Assembly (NCBI GenBank): GCA_046318115.1
Contig: JBKCVA010000069.1
Location: 1-32,025 of the forward strand
Reading direction: 5' to 3'
Source of the DNA: Aquimonas sp046318115
GTDB taxonomy: Bacteria > Pseudomonadota > Gammaproteobacteria > Xanthomonadales > Xanthomonadaceae
Length of the DNA: 32,025 bases
Position numbers and translations under genes: made by a program. The notes beneath the pieces were generated by a model. That model made no database searches. It was not told the origin of the DNA and saw only the letters and a list, made by a program, of their open reading frames with translations. Each line of letters opens with the position of its first letter. Within the stretch, counting starts at the first letter, position 1. Positions 31,280 to 32,025 of this stretch are shown here, one piece after another.

Positions 31280-32025
31280 TTCGGCACGCGCCCCTTGTCG
31301 CCCAGGGTCAGCACGTCGAAGCCGGTCTCGGTGACCGCAATCATGTGCTCCCATTGCGCGGACAGCGAGCGGTCCTTGGTGACCACAGTCCAACCGTCGG
31401 GCATCAGCCGGGTGTGGCGAGCACCGGCATTGACCATCGGCTCGATGGTGAATGTCATGCCGGGCCTGAGCACCAGGCCCGTGCCAGGCACGCCGTAATG
31501 AAGCACCTGCGGATCCTCATGGTAGATCTGTCCGATACCGTGCCCGCAGTACTCGCGCACAACCGAGAAACGCTCGGCCTCGACAAAGGTCTGGATGGCG
31601 TGACCGACATCGCCCAGAGTAGCCCCGGGCCGAACGGTGCGGATGCCGCGCCACATGGCCTCGAAGGTGACATCGACCAGTCGCTTGGCCAGCACCGAAG
31701 GCTCACCGACGAAGTACATCCGGCTGGTGTCGCCGTGCCAGCCGTCCTTGATGACGGTGACGTCGATATTGATGATGTCGCCGTCCTTCAGCACCTTGGC
31801 GGGGCTGGGAATGCCGTGGCAGATGACGTTGTTGACCGAAGTGCAGATGGTCTTGGGAAAGCCGCGGTAGCCGACGTTGGCGGGGATGGTCCCCTGCACT
31901 CGGACGATGTGCTCGTTGCAGATGCGGTCGAGCTCTTCGGTGCTGACGCCGGGCTTGACGTGCGGGGCAATGATGTCGAGCACCTCCGCGGCGAGGCGTC
32001 CGGCCTCGCGCATGGACTCGATCTG
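31276..32025 (-). CDS. map: Methionine aminopeptidase type I (5' end outside the window)
   Basis: MAP removes the initiator methionine from nascent proteins. The visible part has all five metal ligands of the family. Two are aspartates in NIDVTVIKDGWHGDTSRM, one is His in CGHGIG, and the glutamates are in TIEPMV and WEHMIAV. The substrate histidine lies in NNVICHGIP. The frame stays open past the ATG at 32013 to the window edge, reading QIESMREAG, which is the usual inner part of the MAP N-terminus. About 10 residues and the true start are therefore missing. The stop overlaps the glnD GTG start by four bases. Confidence 0.96.
   Translation of the reverse strand, partial: QIESMREAGRLAAEVLDIIAPHVKPGVSTEELDRICNEHIVRVQGTIPANVGYRGFPKTICTSVNNVICHGIPSPAKVLKDGDIINIDVTVIKDGWHGDTSRMYFVGEPSVLAKRLVDVTFEAMWRGIRTVRPGATLGDVGHAIQTFVEAERFSVVREYCGHGIGQIYHEDPQVLHYGVPGTGLVLRPGMTFTIEPMVNAGARHTRLMPDGWTVVTKDRSLSAQWEHMIAVTETGFDVLTLGDKGRVPK

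Overview
This is 32 kb of a GC-rich (by eye about two-thirds G+C) gammaproteobacterial chromosome, most likely from the order Lysobacterales (Xanthomonadales). The basis is a his operon in the order hisG-D-C-B-H-A-F-IE with fused hisB and hisIE and a TrpR-like gene in front, a fused cysNC, a map-glnD-dapD cluster, and tandem GAATCCC heptamers between genes, which I recall from genomes of this group. Gene density is high and most loci are core metabolism. I see no phage, plasmid, CRISPR array or insertion sequence.

Layout. 1-3.6 kb: a heptamer repeat array, an M13-family zinc-peptidase homologue that has lost its zinc motif (minus strand), and a divergent beta-CASP metallo-beta-lactamase RNase-type protein. 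3.6-6.8 kb: an inverted-repeat element, a bacterial voltage-gated sodium channel translationally coupled to an HI0933/TIGR03862-type flavoprotein, and an amidinotransferase/DDAH-like gene that runs into the flavoprotein gene tail to tail. 6.9-10.1 kb (minus strand): a small membrane protein, an adenylate cyclase-FHA fusion, a membrane-anchored FMN glutamate synthase-like protein and a 74-residue unknown. 10.1-10.5 kb: GGTGGG/CCCACC hairpins and tRNA-Leu(UAA). 10.6-13.4 kb: cysD-cysNC, sulfate activation to PAPS. 13.6-14.9 kb: a two-helix membrane peptide gene divergent from a PF10014-type 2-oxoglutarate/Fe dioxygenase.

15.0-22.7 kb (minus strand): a nine-gene unit, yerC-like regulator then hisG, hisD, hisC, hisB, hisH, hisA, hisF and hisIE. 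Most his junctions overlap by 1-8 bases. The set covers every histidine pathway step from ATP and PRPP to histidine. 22.7-23.0 kb: a divergent regulatory region, the only conspicuously A+T-rich patch, with an imperfect dyad in front of the yerC-like gene. 23.0-26.1 kb: a penicillin acylase-family protein, a 142-residue protein of unknown function and a strong bidirectional terminator.

26.1-32.0 kb (minus strand): map (5' end outside the window), glnD, dapD, a second inverted-repeat element, an Spx/ArsC-like gene and dapE. GlnD senses nitrogen status through PII; DapD and DapE carry out two steps of the succinylase route to diaminopimelate and lysine. The main oddities are the probable pseudopeptidase, the dispersed heptamer-ended elements, the sodium channel coupled to a flavoprotein, the altered metal loop in HisB and the TrpR-like gene leading the his operon.
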